From the NCBI GenBank assembly GCA_017436345.1, contig JAFSDH010000002.1, positions 248,001 to 312,000 of the forward strand: DNA of 64,000 nt. Direction: 5' to 3'. The notes below the pieces were generated by a model. It ran no database searches and was not told where the DNA came from. It saw only the letters and a program-made list of their open reading frames with translations. The stretch's first letter is position 1. The number at the start of each line of letters is the position of its first letter. Positions 18,647 through 26,272 of this stretch are shown here, in pieces. Both the position numbers and the translations under genes were made by a program. The DNA comes from Bacilli bacterium (GTDB lineage Bacteria; Bacillota_I; Bacilli_A; RF39; UBA660).

Positions 18647-19570
18647 ATGAATTTAGAAATATTAAAGAAAAGTGAATTAAATGAAGAACAAATAAAACAT
18701 TTAAAACAAGAAACAGTTCCATTTGGTTTAATAAAAGGATCTTGTTATCAAGGTTGGGCAATACTAGATGATGGTAAAAGTAGTTATGATAGAAGTCCTG
18801 CTATCTGTAAACCAAACGGTAAAGTAGAAAAATTTAATGGATTTTCAAAAGAACTTGGAATTAGATTAGTTACAGATAGTATAAGACTTGATAGTACTTT
18901 TAATAATCAAAGAGTAATAAGAAATATAGATAATAGATTCTATGAAATTGAAAATGGTGAATATCCACAATATCATGTTGAATTAGAATATCAAGAAAAG
19001 ATGGATAACGATTTACTATCAAGAAAATTAATCCCAACAGGTAAAACATATACTACTCATGATACTCAATATGGGCAAAAAGCTATATTAAAAGAAGTAA
19101 TAGATAAAGATGGTAATAAATATGTAAATAAAAACAATACCTGGTTTAAAGTAAGCCCAGTTGTATGGATACTAGATACTGAAACAAATATTGCAATGTC
19201 TAAATATATAATGACTGGTGGAGTAGGTTTTGGAGATTTAAATCCAACAAGATATCATTATGAATACATGTTAAAAATGGGAATATATAATATATTCGAT
19301 TATGTTACTAGAATGTCAAGTGAATTAACTCCAAGTAAAGATATAAAAATATTTGAACTAGATTTAGACCATTATAATCCAAAATATGTACCAGTTAAAC
19401 CGTGGGAACCATGTGATCCAATTCCTGGAAGAAATCCATATGAACCATGTGATCCAATACCAGGAAAAGAACCATGGAAAATAACTCCAGTGCCATTGCC
19501 ATTTACTCCATATGATCCAACAAAAGAACCTAAATGTGAAGAAAAAGTAAAAAAAATTGGAACAAAATAA
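18647..19570 (+). CDS. DUF6273-like paralogue with Pro-rich repeat tail
   Basis: 307 residues; AAAGGAG ribosome site. It parallels the upstream gene throughout: IENGEYPQ, DKDGNKYVNKNNTWFKVSPV, VVWILDTETNIAMSKYIMTGG. It differs in its C-terminus (about 255-300), which is Pro-rich with two near-perfect copies of PWEPCDPIPG/PYEPCDPIPG, then a Lys-rich end. The repeat may be an extended stalk or a Cys-based cross-linking element. Nothing indicates secretion. Same operon and control as the upstream paralogue, ended by a strong terminator. Confidence 0.75.
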   Translation: MNLEILKKSELNEEQIKHLKQETVPFGLIKGSCYQGWAILDDGKSSYDRSPAICKPNGKVEKFNGFSKELGIRLVTDSIRLDSTFNNQRVIRNIDNRFYEIENGEYPQYHVELEYQEKMDNDLLSRKLIPTGKTYTTHDTQYGQKAILKEVIDKDGNKYVNKNNTWFKVSPVVWILDTETNIAMSKYIMTGGVGFGDLNPTRYHYEYMLKMGIYNIFDYVTRMSSELTPSKDIKIFELDLDHYNPKYVPVKPWEPCDPIPGRNPYEPCDPIPGKEPWKITPVPLPFTPYDPTKEPKCEEKVKKIGTK

Positions 19571-19586
19571 TAAATAAAAACCAATA

Positions 19587-19615
19587 AAAAAAGATATAAT
19601 TTTATATCTTTTTTT
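19587..19615 (+). terminator. Intrinsic terminator after the DUF6273-like pair
   Basis: AAAGATATAA/TTATATCTTT stem with T-tract. Confidence 0.9.
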
Positions 19616-19624
19616 ATGTTTTAC

Positions 19625-19654
19625 TTGAATAAATATTTATAAGAAAATATAATA
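19625..19654 (+). promoter_or_regulatory. Promoter of the 259-aa gene
   Basis: TTGAAT (19625-19630), 18-bp spacer, TATAAT (19649-19654). Confidence 0.55.
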
Positions 19655-19683
19655 AATAACTAGAAATATCTTAGAGGTGGGTT

Positions 19684-20463
19684 ATGGATGAATATACAAG
19701 ATTAAAAAATAAATTAGAAGCATATTTAAATATGCCAGATGTTGAATTAACAGAAAATGAAATAAGTATTTATGCATTACGTGAACTAATTAAAGACAAG
19801 TTGGAAGAACTACGTAAAATTCAGTTTGATTCAGATTTACCAGAAGAAATAAACAAAAGTTATACTATCATTGAAAGAGTAGGAAGAGTATTTAAGAAGA
19901 AGATTTCTATGTGCCAAAGGCAATGTACTCAAGTAATGTCTTATTGTAATGGAAACAAATCTGAAATAACATTTTGTTTTAAAGTAAAAGATTCTTGCGT
20001 TGGAAGTGAATATTTAACTATCTGTAAAGATATGGATAGTGATCAAATTTATTTTGATCGTCATCATGCTGATAAAGAATTTGTTGAGAGACATTTTGAT
20101 CGTATAAGTGAACATTTCTCTATATTAGAAGAATTTAGTAAGTTATACCAAGGCGGAGTTGGTGGTTCTGGAAAAGGTGTTGGAGAAATTATAAGTGATG
20201 GGTTCTTTAACATAGAAATAGAAAGTGATACATATGGAAGAACTAATATAAAAACGACACTAACAAAAACTGAAGATAAAGAAGGTTTATTTACAAGAGA
20301 ATGGTTTCAAAGACAAACACTTAAGGAATTATATCAAGAAGAAGAAGATGATATTTTAAAAAAGATATCAGTATCAATAAATAGTTTAAATTATACATAT
20401 CAAACTATTGTTAAATCTGCTATTAGTAAACAAAATGTACCACAACTAGTTAAAAGAAAATAA
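19684..20463 (+). CDS. Hypothetical protein, 259 aa
   Basis: Starts at ATG 19684 after AGAGGTGGG. The product is soluble. It has an N-terminal helical pair (residues 1-60), a central Cys-containing region (CQRQCTQVMSYC, then CFKVKDSC and ICKD), a Gly-rich loop GGVGGSGKGVG (~155-165) and a helical C-terminus. The Gly loop superficially resembles a P-loop, but it lacks the hydrophobic strand and following Ser/Thr of a real Walker A. Directly upstream of dnaB, from which it is separated by a second promoter. I do not recognise the family. Confidence 0.65.
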   Translation: MDEYTRLKNKLEAYLNMPDVELTENEISIYALRELIKDKLEELRKIQFDSDLPEEINKSYTIIERVGRVFKKKISMCQRQCTQVMSYCNGNKSEITFCFKVKDSCVGSEYLTICKDMDSDQIYFDRHHADKEFVERHFDRISEHFSILEEFSKLYQGGVGGSGKGVGEIISDGFFNIEIESDTYGRTNIKTTLTKTEDKEGLFTREWFQRQTLKELYQEEEDDILKKISVSINSLNYTYQTIVKSAISKQNVPQLVKRK

Positions 20464-20467
20464 TAAC

Positions 20468-20496
20468 TTGTTTATCATAAAATAATTTTTTATAAT
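20468..20496 (+). promoter_or_regulatory. Promoter of dnaB
   Basis: TTGTTT (20468-20473), 17-bp spacer, TATAAT (20491-20496). Confidence 0.55.
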
Positions 20497-20517
20497 TAAA
20501 TTAAAGGAAGTGATAAT

Positions 20518-21819
20518 ATGTCAAATACAATTTTACCCGCTGATACATATATAGTTGTAAATAAGACTATTATTACTGAAACGGACAAAAAAATAGTAAC
20601 GACTCTGTATCAACCAATTATTGGTAATACTGCAGTAAGTTTATACTTTACATTAATAGATGATTTGTTAAAAAGAGAAATAATGTCAAATGAAGAAACT
20701 CATCATCATTTAATGTCTACGATGCAGATAAAATTAGAAAATTTAGTTATCGCAAGAGAAAAATTAGAAGCAGTAGGACTATTAAAAACATATGTAAAAA
20801 AAGATGATGTAAATAATTATGTATATGTTTTATATTCACCAATGTCTGCTCAAGAATTTTTGAATCATCCAATTCTTAACGTTGTTTTATATAATAATAT
20901 TGGAAAAAAAGAATATGATAAAATTATTAACTGTTATAAAGTTCCTAAAATTAACTTAAAGGATTATGAAGATATAACAGCTAATTTTAATAGTGTTTTC
21001 TCTAGTGTAAGAGGAAATGTCTTTAATGAGAATGACAATATTATTGATAAAAATAGTCGTAGTCTAACTCTTGATAAAAAGGTTGATTTCAATTTACTTA
21101 TTTCTAGTATTCCTAAAAGCATGATTAATGAAAAATGCTTTAATGATGATGTAAAAAATTTAATTGAATCATTAGCATATATATATACAATTGATGATTT
21201 AAATATGCAAATGCTAGTTAGAAATAGTATTAATGAAAAAGGAATGATTGATAAGAATGAATTACGAATCAATTGTCGAAACTTTTATCAATATGAATCT
21301 AATGGTTCATTACCAACTCTTGTTTATACAAAGCAACCAGATTATTTAAAGACACCTCGTGGTGATAATTCTAATCGTGCTAAAATGATTTATACATTTG
21401 AAAATACAACGCCATTTGATTATTTAAATAGTAAATATAAAAATGGTGAACCGAGTATTAGAGAATTAAAGATTATTGAAGATTTAATGATTAATTATAA
21501 AATGAAACCAGGGGTTGTTAATGTCTTAATATCATATGTCTTAAAAGTTAATAATCAAAAATTTACTAAAAACTATGTTGATACAGTCGCAGCACAATGG
21601 AGTAGATTAAATATTGAAACTGTGGAAGATGCTATGAAAGTAGCAGAAAAAGAACATAATAAAATAAAGAAAATGTTAAATAAAGAAAAAGAAGAAAAGA
21701 AAGTGTCAAAAACTCCAGTTGAAAAATTACCAGGTTGGTTTGGTGTGAACTTAGAAAAAGGAGAAATGACTCAAGAGCAACAAGAAGAAATAGACAATTT
21801 ATTTAAAGAATTTGATTGA
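20518..21819 (+). CDS. dnaB: Replication initiation and membrane attachment protein DnaB (B. subtilis type)
   Basis: 433 residues, usual length. In Bacilli, DnaB with DnaD and DnaI loads the replicative helicase at oriC and at restart sites. The N-terminal winged-helix region begins with YQPIIGNTAVSLYFTL, characteristic of DnaB. A DnaB_2/DnaD-type C-terminal domain runs from about residue 300 (TPFDYLNSKYKNGEPS) to the YxxxxVxxxW motif in NYVDTVAAQWSRL. A charged Lys/Glu tail follows. The helicase loader dnaI, usually next in Bacilli, is not adjacent; a membrane zinc-ribbon gene follows. The gene ends at TGA, confirming TGA as a stop here. Confidence 0.9.
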   Translation: MSNTILPADTYIVVNKTIITETDKKIVTTLYQPIIGNTAVSLYFTLIDDLLKREIMSNEETHHHLMSTMQIKLENLVIAREKLEAVGLLKTYVKKDDVNNYVYVLYSPMSAQEFLNHPILNVVLYNNIGKKEYDKIINCYKVPKINLKDYEDITANFNSVFSSVRGNVFNENDNIIDKNSRSLTLDKKVDFNLLISSIPKSMINEKCFNDDVKNLIESLAYIYTIDDLNMQMLVRNSINEKGMIDKNELRINCRNFYQYESNGSLPTLVYTKQPDYLKTPRGDNSNRAKMIYTFENTTPFDYLNSKYKNGEPSIRELKIIEDLMINYKMKPGVVNVLISYVLKVNNQKFTKNYVDTVAAQWSRLNIETVEDAMKVAEKEHNKIKKMLNKEKEEKKVSKTPVEKLPGWFGVNLEKGEMTQEQQEEIDNLFKEFD

Positions 21820-21820
21820 T

Positions 21821-21850
21821 AAATAGTCACATTAATTGACTATTTTTTTT
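21821..21850 (+). terminator. Intrinsic terminator after dnaB
   Basis: AAATAGTC/GACTATTT stem with eight T. Confidence 0.9.
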
Positions 21851-21887
21851 TATAGTGATATCTTTTTTATAGAAGATAGGTGAGATA

Positions 21888-22598
21888 ATGTATAAGTTAT
21901 ATTTAATAATTATAATTATAGCTATAATAGTTTTTATCATAAAAACAGAGATTGAAAAACATAAAGCAGCTACTAATAAAAATAAATCTCTTAATGATTT
22001 ATCATATCAACAGTATTCAAAGTTTTTTGGAGAAGTAGCTAAATCTGATGAAAATTTTGAAGAAAAGATAAATAAAATATATGAATTGATTGTTAATAAG
22101 AAATATGATGATATCGATAATATTGCTAATCTTGCTGGTTGTACTTATCACGAATGTGAAATGAAAATAAAATACTTGAAAAATAAACGTATGATAGGAG
22201 ATTATTATATTGATTCTTTTACCCATAAAATTAAATTGTGTGATACTAATGATAAAAAACTTTTAGCTAAGTATAGTAGATTTATTTATAAAAAACATAT
22301 GAATATAGATGAAATAGTTGTTCAACTAACTGATACAACAATGCAAAATAAAGAAAGAAAACGAGAACAAGTAATTGAAGAATTAAAATATTTAATTGAT
22401 AAATCTTTAATTAATGGAGTTGCAATAAATGAAATAGATGGTAAATTAATATATTATTCATTAGTTAAAAAAGATAAAAAAGAACATAATATCGTTCCAA
22501 TTGATTGTCCACATTGTGGTTCTTATAATGAAGTAAGTCGTGGAAGTAAAGTTCGCTGTGAATATTGCAATGCCATAATAGAAGCACCACTAGAATAA
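21888..22598 (+). CDS. Membrane-anchored winged-helix-like protein with C-terminal zinc ribbon
   Basis: 236 residues after an AGGTGAGATA ribosome site. One N-terminal membrane helix (residues 3-18, nearly all Ile/Leu/Val) is followed by two repeated helical modules (about 55-105 and 120-170). These have spacings like winged-helix DNA-binding or PCI-type domains (DIDNIANLAGCTYHECEMKIKYLKNKRMI). The C-terminus has a zinc ribbon, CPHCG ... CEYC (~210-230). The combination suggests a cytoplasmic regulator or chaperone tethered to the membrane. Its position after dnaB may be coincidental because a terminator separates them. Confidence 0.7.
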   Translation: MYKLYLIIIIIAIIVFIIKTEIEKHKAATNKNKSLNDLSYQQYSKFFGEVAKSDENFEEKINKIYELIVNKKYDDIDNIANLAGCTYHECEMKIKYLKNKRMIGDYYIDSFTHKIKLCDTNDKKLLAKYSRFIYKKHMNIDEIVVQLTDTTMQNKERKREQVIEELKYLIDKSLINGVAINEIDGKLIYYSLVKKDKKEHNIVPIDCPHCGSYNEVSRGSKVRCEYCNAIIEAPLE

Positions 22599-22600
22599 TA

Positions 22601-22627
22601 AAAAGCAAAGAAATTTGCTTTTTTTTT
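22601..22627 (+). terminator. Intrinsic terminator
   Basis: AAAAGCAAA/TTTGCTTTT stem with a long T-tract. Confidence 0.9.
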
Positions 22628-22634
22628 AATTGTA

Positions 22635-22643
22635 TGATATAAT
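22635..22643 (+). promoter_or_regulatory. Extended -10 promoter of the 131-aa gene
   Basis: TGaTATAAT, 29 nt before ATG 22672. Confidence 0.6.
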
Positions 22644-22671
22644 CTAAACCCGTTATGGAAGGAGGGGGAAT

Positions 22672-23067
22672 ATGGCAAAAATATTTTATCAACCAAAGAC
22701 ATTTTTAGTAAAACCAATAGAAAAACCAGAAAAAATTAGTATTTTTAAACATACAGTTCTATTTATAAATGAAGAGGATAATACAATAGAAAGAGCTATT
22801 CCTGATTTTAAAGAAGTATATATGGATTCAAAAAGCTCTAATATTGAAAAGTTAAATGGTGCACCACTATCATTTTTTGAAATCGTAGATGGAAATACAC
22901 AAAGTGATGAACCTATCTTTCAAGTAACATTATTTGAAGGTAAAGAAACAAATCCTACAGAGTATAATGGACCAAAAATAATTGATTCAAAATGTATTAA
23001 TGGTTATACATGTAATTTAGAAGATGTAATTTTTGAAAGTACTATGAAAAAAGTAATGATGAAATAA
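22672..23067 (+). CDS. Hypothetical protein, 131 aa
   Basis: A strong ribosome site (GGAAGGAGGGGG, 22658-22669) precedes ATG 22672. The product is soluble, beta-rich and acidic, without signal peptide or membrane helix. Two Cys lie near the C-terminus (SKCINGYTCNLEDV). Monocistronic, between its own promoter and the serS leader, with no obvious terminator before the serS promoter. I do not recognise it. Confidence 0.65.
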   Translation: MAKIFYQPKTFLVKPIEKPEKISIFKHTVLFINEEDNTIERAIPDFKEVYMDSKSSNIEKLNGAPLSFFEIVDGNTQSDEPIFQVTLFEGKETNPTEYNGPKIIDSKCINGYTCNLEDVIFESTMKKVMMK

Positions 23068-23078
23068 TATTTTTATTA

Positions 23079-23107
23079 TTTACTTTAAAAAAATAGTGTG
23101 TTATTAT
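23079..23107 (+). promoter_or_regulatory. Promoter of the serS T-box leader
   Basis: TTTACT (23079-23084), 17-bp spacer, TATTAT (23102-23107) preceded by TGT. Confidence 0.55.
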
Positions 23108-23109
23108 TT

Positions 23110-23310
23110 ATTCATAAATCGTTGATTGAGCTAAGTACATAGAAATTTATACCTAGAGAGTTCATGGTTGGTGGAAATGAACTATAATATTTATGGAAAT
23201 CTACTCAGGAGAGAAATTAATAATTTTCGGTTAACAACCGTTATCAAAGTAAGTTAAACAGAGGATGGTACCGTGCTCATGCACTCCTTATACCATTCTC
23301 TTTTTTTCTT
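23110..23310 (+). ncRNA. T-box leader of serS (Ser specifier TCT)
   Basis: T-box core GAGGATGGTACCGTG at 23261-23275. The terminator helix uses the same bases (GAGGATGGTA with TACCATTCTC) and ends in a T-run at 23301-23307. The specifier TCT at 23200-23202 sits in AAA-TCT-ACTCAGGAGAG, at the same point as CCT in the proS leader, so the two specifiers support each other. The 84 nt at 23208-23291 differ from the proS leader at only three positions. Confidence 0.9.
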
Positions 23311-23329
23311 ATATGAAAGGAGAGAGAAT

Positions 23330-24619
23330 ATGTTAGACATTAAATTTGTAAGAGAAAATCCTGAAAAGGTAAAAGAAAACATTAAAAAGAAATTTCAAGA
23401 TCAAAAACTTCCATTAGTAGATGAAGCAATTGAACTTGATGAAAAACAAAGAAAATTAAAACTAGAAGGAGACAATCTTCGTAGTGAAAGAAATAATATA
23501 AGTAACTCTATTGGTGCTTTAATGCGCGAAAAGAAAATTGATGAAGCTAACGAAATGAAAGCTAAAGTAAAAGAAATTAATGATCGTTTAGTTACTTTAG
23601 AAGAAGAAGAAGCAGAACTTGGACAAGAACTAAAGAAAAGAATGATGGTTATTCCTAATATCATTGATGATACAGTGCCAATAGGAAAAGATGATACTGA
23701 AAATGTTGAAGTTGAAAAGTTTGGAGAACCAGTAGTGCCTACTTATGAAGTTCCATATCATGCTGATATTATGGCTAATTTAAATGGTATTGATAAAGAT
23801 TCATCAGGTAGAACTAGTGGTAATGGTTTCTACTATTTAATGGGAGATGCTGCTAGACTTCACTCTGCAATGTTATCTTATGCAAGAGACTTTATGATTA
23901 ATAAAGGGTTTATTTACGCAATACCACCATTTATGATTAGAAGTGATGTTGTAACAGGTGTTATGTCTTTTGCGGAAATGGAAGCAATGATGTATAAAAT
24001 TGAAGGTGAAGACTTATACTTAATTGGTACAAGTGAACATTCTATGATTGGTAAATTTAAAGACCAAATCGTAAAAGAAACAGAACTTCCAATTTGTATG
24101 ACATCATACTCTCCTTGTTTTAGAAAAGAAGTAGGGGCACATGGTATTGAAGAAAGAGGAGTATATCGTGTACATCAATTCGAAAAACAAGAAATGGTAG
24201 TATTATGTAAACCAGAAGAATCAATGGATTGGTACAACAAAATGTGGAGCTATACTGTAGAATTCTTTAGAACACTTGATATTCCTGTAAGAACTCTTGA
24301 ATGTTGTAGTGGGGATTTAGCTGACTTAAAAGTTAAATCATGTGATATTGAAGCATGGAGCCCACGTCAACAAAAATACTTTGAAGTAGGAAGTTGTTCT
24401 AACCTAACTGATGCACAATCTCGTCGTTTAGGTATTCGTGCTAAAGGTGAAAAAGAAAACTATTTAGTTCATACATTAAATAATACTGTTTTAGCTACTC
24501 CAAGAGCGTTAATTGCTTTCTTAGAAAACAATTATAATGAAGATGGAACTATTAATGTACCAAAAGCTCTACAACCATATATGGGTGGTAAAACAATTAT
24601 TGAACCAGTCAATAAATAA
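23330..24619 (+). CDS. serS: Seryl-tRNA synthetase
   Basis: 429 residues from ATG 23330, behind AAAGGAGAGAG; the upstream extension of the frame lies in the T-box terminator. It charges tRNA-Ser and also provides Ser-tRNA for selenocysteine where that is used. The N-terminal long coiled-coil arm covers ~30-100. The class II core follows: the TSE segment (LIGTSEHSMIG), motif 2 (CFRKEVGAHG...RVHQFEKQEM) and motif 3 (LNNTVLATPRALIAFLEN). The usual SSCSN segment reads GSCSNLTDAQSRR. Regulated by the serine T-box. Confidence 0.95.
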   Translation: MLDIKFVRENPEKVKENIKKKFQDQKLPLVDEAIELDEKQRKLKLEGDNLRSERNNISNSIGALMREKKIDEANEMKAKVKEINDRLVTLEEEEAELGQELKKRMMVIPNIIDDTVPIGKDDTENVEVEKFGEPVVPTYEVPYHADIMANLNGIDKDSSGRTSGNGFYYLMGDAARLHSAMLSYARDFMINKGFIYAIPPFMIRSDVVTGVMSFAEMEAMMYKIEGEDLYLIGTSEHSMIGKFKDQIVKETELPICMTSYSPCFRKEVGAHGIEERGVYRVHQFEKQEMVVLCKPEESMDWYNKMWSYTVEFFRTLDIPVRTLECCSGDLADLKVKSCDIEAWSPRQQKYFEVGSCSNLTDAQSRRLGIRAKGEKENYLVHTLNNTVLATPRALIAFLENNYNEDGTINVPKALQPYMGGKTIIEPVNK

Positions 24620-24624
24620 AAAAG

Positions 24625-24649
24625 AAAACAACCATTAGGTTGTTTTTTT
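24625..24649. terminator. Bidirectional terminator between serS and the DUF3592-like gene
   Basis: AACAACC/GGTTGTT stem flanked by A- and T-tracts; the minus-strand gene ends inside it. Confidence 0.85.
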
Positions 24650-25291
24650 ATTAATACTATTATTAATTGTAATTGCTATTTTTCTTATAATAATATAAAA
24701 GAATATTGATACAGCTAAAAATATAGAACCAATAATAAGTAGTAGTGATAAATCAATACACATATAAGAATCACTAGGATTTGATGGATTATAATAAACA
24801 TTTTCTTTTTTATTAAATGATCTTTGATTAGTAGTCAAATTAGGCGATGCTAAATAATCTTTATCATTTACTGTATATTTATATCTAGCTCGACAAGAAG
24901 TATCTTCATCAACAACTTCATAATCGCTAATATCACAGTCATAAAACTCATATAAATAACCAGTAGTTTTAGTTAAATCTTTAATTTCATAATATTGATA
25001 AATATAAGAAAAAATTCCAAAACCAAATAATACTATCCCAATAAATAAAAATGGTCCCATAAACATCAAATAAATAAAATGACCTAGACATCCCATTTTA
25101 TTATTATTTTTCTTCTTAGAACTATTAATACTATTTTTAATATTTTCTGTACTATATATACTATTATTATCAATATTAGTATAGTTATCATTTATATTAT
25201 TATTAAAATTATATCCACAATAATGACATTTATCATTGCCTTCAATTATTTCTACTCCACAATGCGGACAATGAGCTTTGTTATTATCCAT
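24635..25291 (-). CDS. Zinc-ribbon membrane protein with DUF3592-like domain
   Basis: 218 residues. An N-terminal zinc ribbon CPHCG ... CHYCG (8-26) is followed by an Asn-rich linker, one membrane helix (~75-95), an extracellular beta domain and a second helix (~180-203). The middle domain has the DUF3592 pattern: RARYKYTVNDKDYLA, then VYYNPSNPSDSYM, usually VxYnPxNP. Two Cys pairs outside the membrane could form disulfides. Its role is unknown. Convergent with serS, and divergent from the next gene across a 107-bp gap. Confidence 0.75.
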   Translation of the reverse strand: MDNNKAHCPHCGVEIIEGNDKCHYCGYNFNNNINDNYTNIDNNSIYSTENIKNSINSSKKKNNNKMGCLGHFIYLMFMGPFLFIGIVLFGFGIFSYIYQYYEIKDLTKTTGYLYEFYDCDISDYEVVDEDTSCRARYKYTVNDKDYLASPNLTTNQRSFNKKENVYYNPSNPSDSYMCIDLSLLLIIGSIFLAVSIFFYIIIRKIAITINNSINKKTT

Positions 25292-25371
25292 ATTATCACC
25301 ACGTATTCTAATAATTAAATTATATATTAAAATATAAAAATAAAAAACTAATTTTTCAAATAATATTTATA

Positions 25372-25380
25372 TGTTATAAT
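25372..25380 (+). promoter_or_regulatory. Extended -10 promoter of the 196-aa membrane protein
   Basis: TGtTATAAT, 19 nt before ATG 25399. Confidence 0.6.
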
Positions 25381-25398
25381 TGTAAAGAGGTTGATTAA

Positions 25399-25989
25399 AT
25401 GGAAAAGAATAGTATTACAAAAATAAAAAAGATATTAATAGTCATATGTGTATTATTAATAATATCTTTAGTATCATATGTATTAATTGCTAACAAAGTA
25501 AAAGAACCAACAAGAGAAGAGATAATAGAAAATACAGATAAGTATATAACACATACTAGTTATGATGATAAATTTACAATTGAAACCCCTAATACATGGA
25601 AAATAGTAGTAGATAAAAATTCATTAAATAAAAATGCTATTTTAGAATTACAAAATGAAGAAGAAAATGCTTATTTAGTAGTAGTAATTAATAGTAAATT
25701 AGATTTAAATGAAGATTTTAATACTTATAAAACAAAAGTATTTAAACAAAAAGAAACATTTTATAAAACAACCATAACAAGCTATACAGATGTTGTAATT
25801 AATGAAAGACAAGCTCAATATGGGGTAATATATTATACTAATTCTAATAATATAAATACTTATATAAGATCTTATGCTTTTGAAACAGAAAACTATTATG
25901 GACAACTAGTAATATGGACTTTAGCTAGTAATGAAGAAAATGTTCAAAAAGAGTTTGATAATATAGTTAAAACTTTAAAAGAAAAATAA
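25399..25989 (+). CDS. Membrane-anchored PsbP/DUF1795-like protein
   Basis: 196 residues with an N-terminal anchor or signal helix (about 9-30, no lipobox). The extracellular domain opens with YDDKFTIETPNTWKIV and ends QKEFDNIVKTLKEK, the PsbP/Mog1/DUF1795 shape (sxdyxfxlxxPxxWxx ... fxxixxSlk). A related opening is found at the N-terminus of the DUF4272 protein at the left edge. Such domains are often surface-exposed and of unknown ligand. It is monocistronic and its stop is close to the proS promoter. Confidence 0.7.
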   Translation: MEKNSITKIKKILIVICVLLIISLVSYVLIANKVKEPTREEIIENTDKYITHTSYDDKFTIETPNTWKIVVDKNSLNKNAILELQNEEENAYLVVVINSKLDLNEDFNTYKTKVFKQKETFYKTTITSYTDVVINERQAQYGVIYYTNSNNINTYIRSYAFETENYYGQLVIWTLASNEENVQKEFDNIVKTLKEK

Positions 25990-25993
25990 AAAT

Positions 25994-26022
25994 TTGACAA
26001 AATCAAAAAAATATATTAAAAT
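25994..26022 (+). promoter_or_regulatory. Promoter of the proS T-box leader
   Basis: TTGACA (25994-25999), 17-bp spacer, TAAAAT (26017-26022). Confidence 0.7.
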
Positions 26023-26034
26023 TCATAAATATAT

Positions 26035-26232
26035 TTTAAATTGTTGAACGGGACATAATATTTATTGCTCTTATATCAGTGATTTAGGGATAGTGTGAAC
26101 CTAATTATAATCGATAGATATTCCTACCCAGGAGAGAAACTAATAATTTTCGGTTAACAACCGTTATCAAATTAAGTTAAATAGAGGATGGTACCGTGCT
26201 CATGCACTCCTTATGTACCATCCTCTTTTTAT
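26035..26232 (+). ncRNA. T-box leader of proS (Pro specifier CCT)
   Basis: T-box core GAGGATGGTACCGTG at 26184-26198. The terminator stem GAGGATGGTAC/GTACCATCCTC is perfect over 11 bp and followed by TTTTTATTT. Specifier CCT at 26123-26125 in ATT-CCT-ACCCAGGAGAG, aligned with TCT in the serS leader. The 84-nt antiterminator half is almost identical to that of serS. Confidence 0.92.
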
Positions 26233-26272
26233 TTAAAATATAAAAGAATAAACAAATTTTAGGAGGTAATTT

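Noticed and set aside
20140..20180. GGVGGSGKGVG in the 259-aa protein as a Walker A motif
   Set aside because: Lacks the GxxxxGK[ST] ending, the preceding hydrophobic strand and a Walker B.
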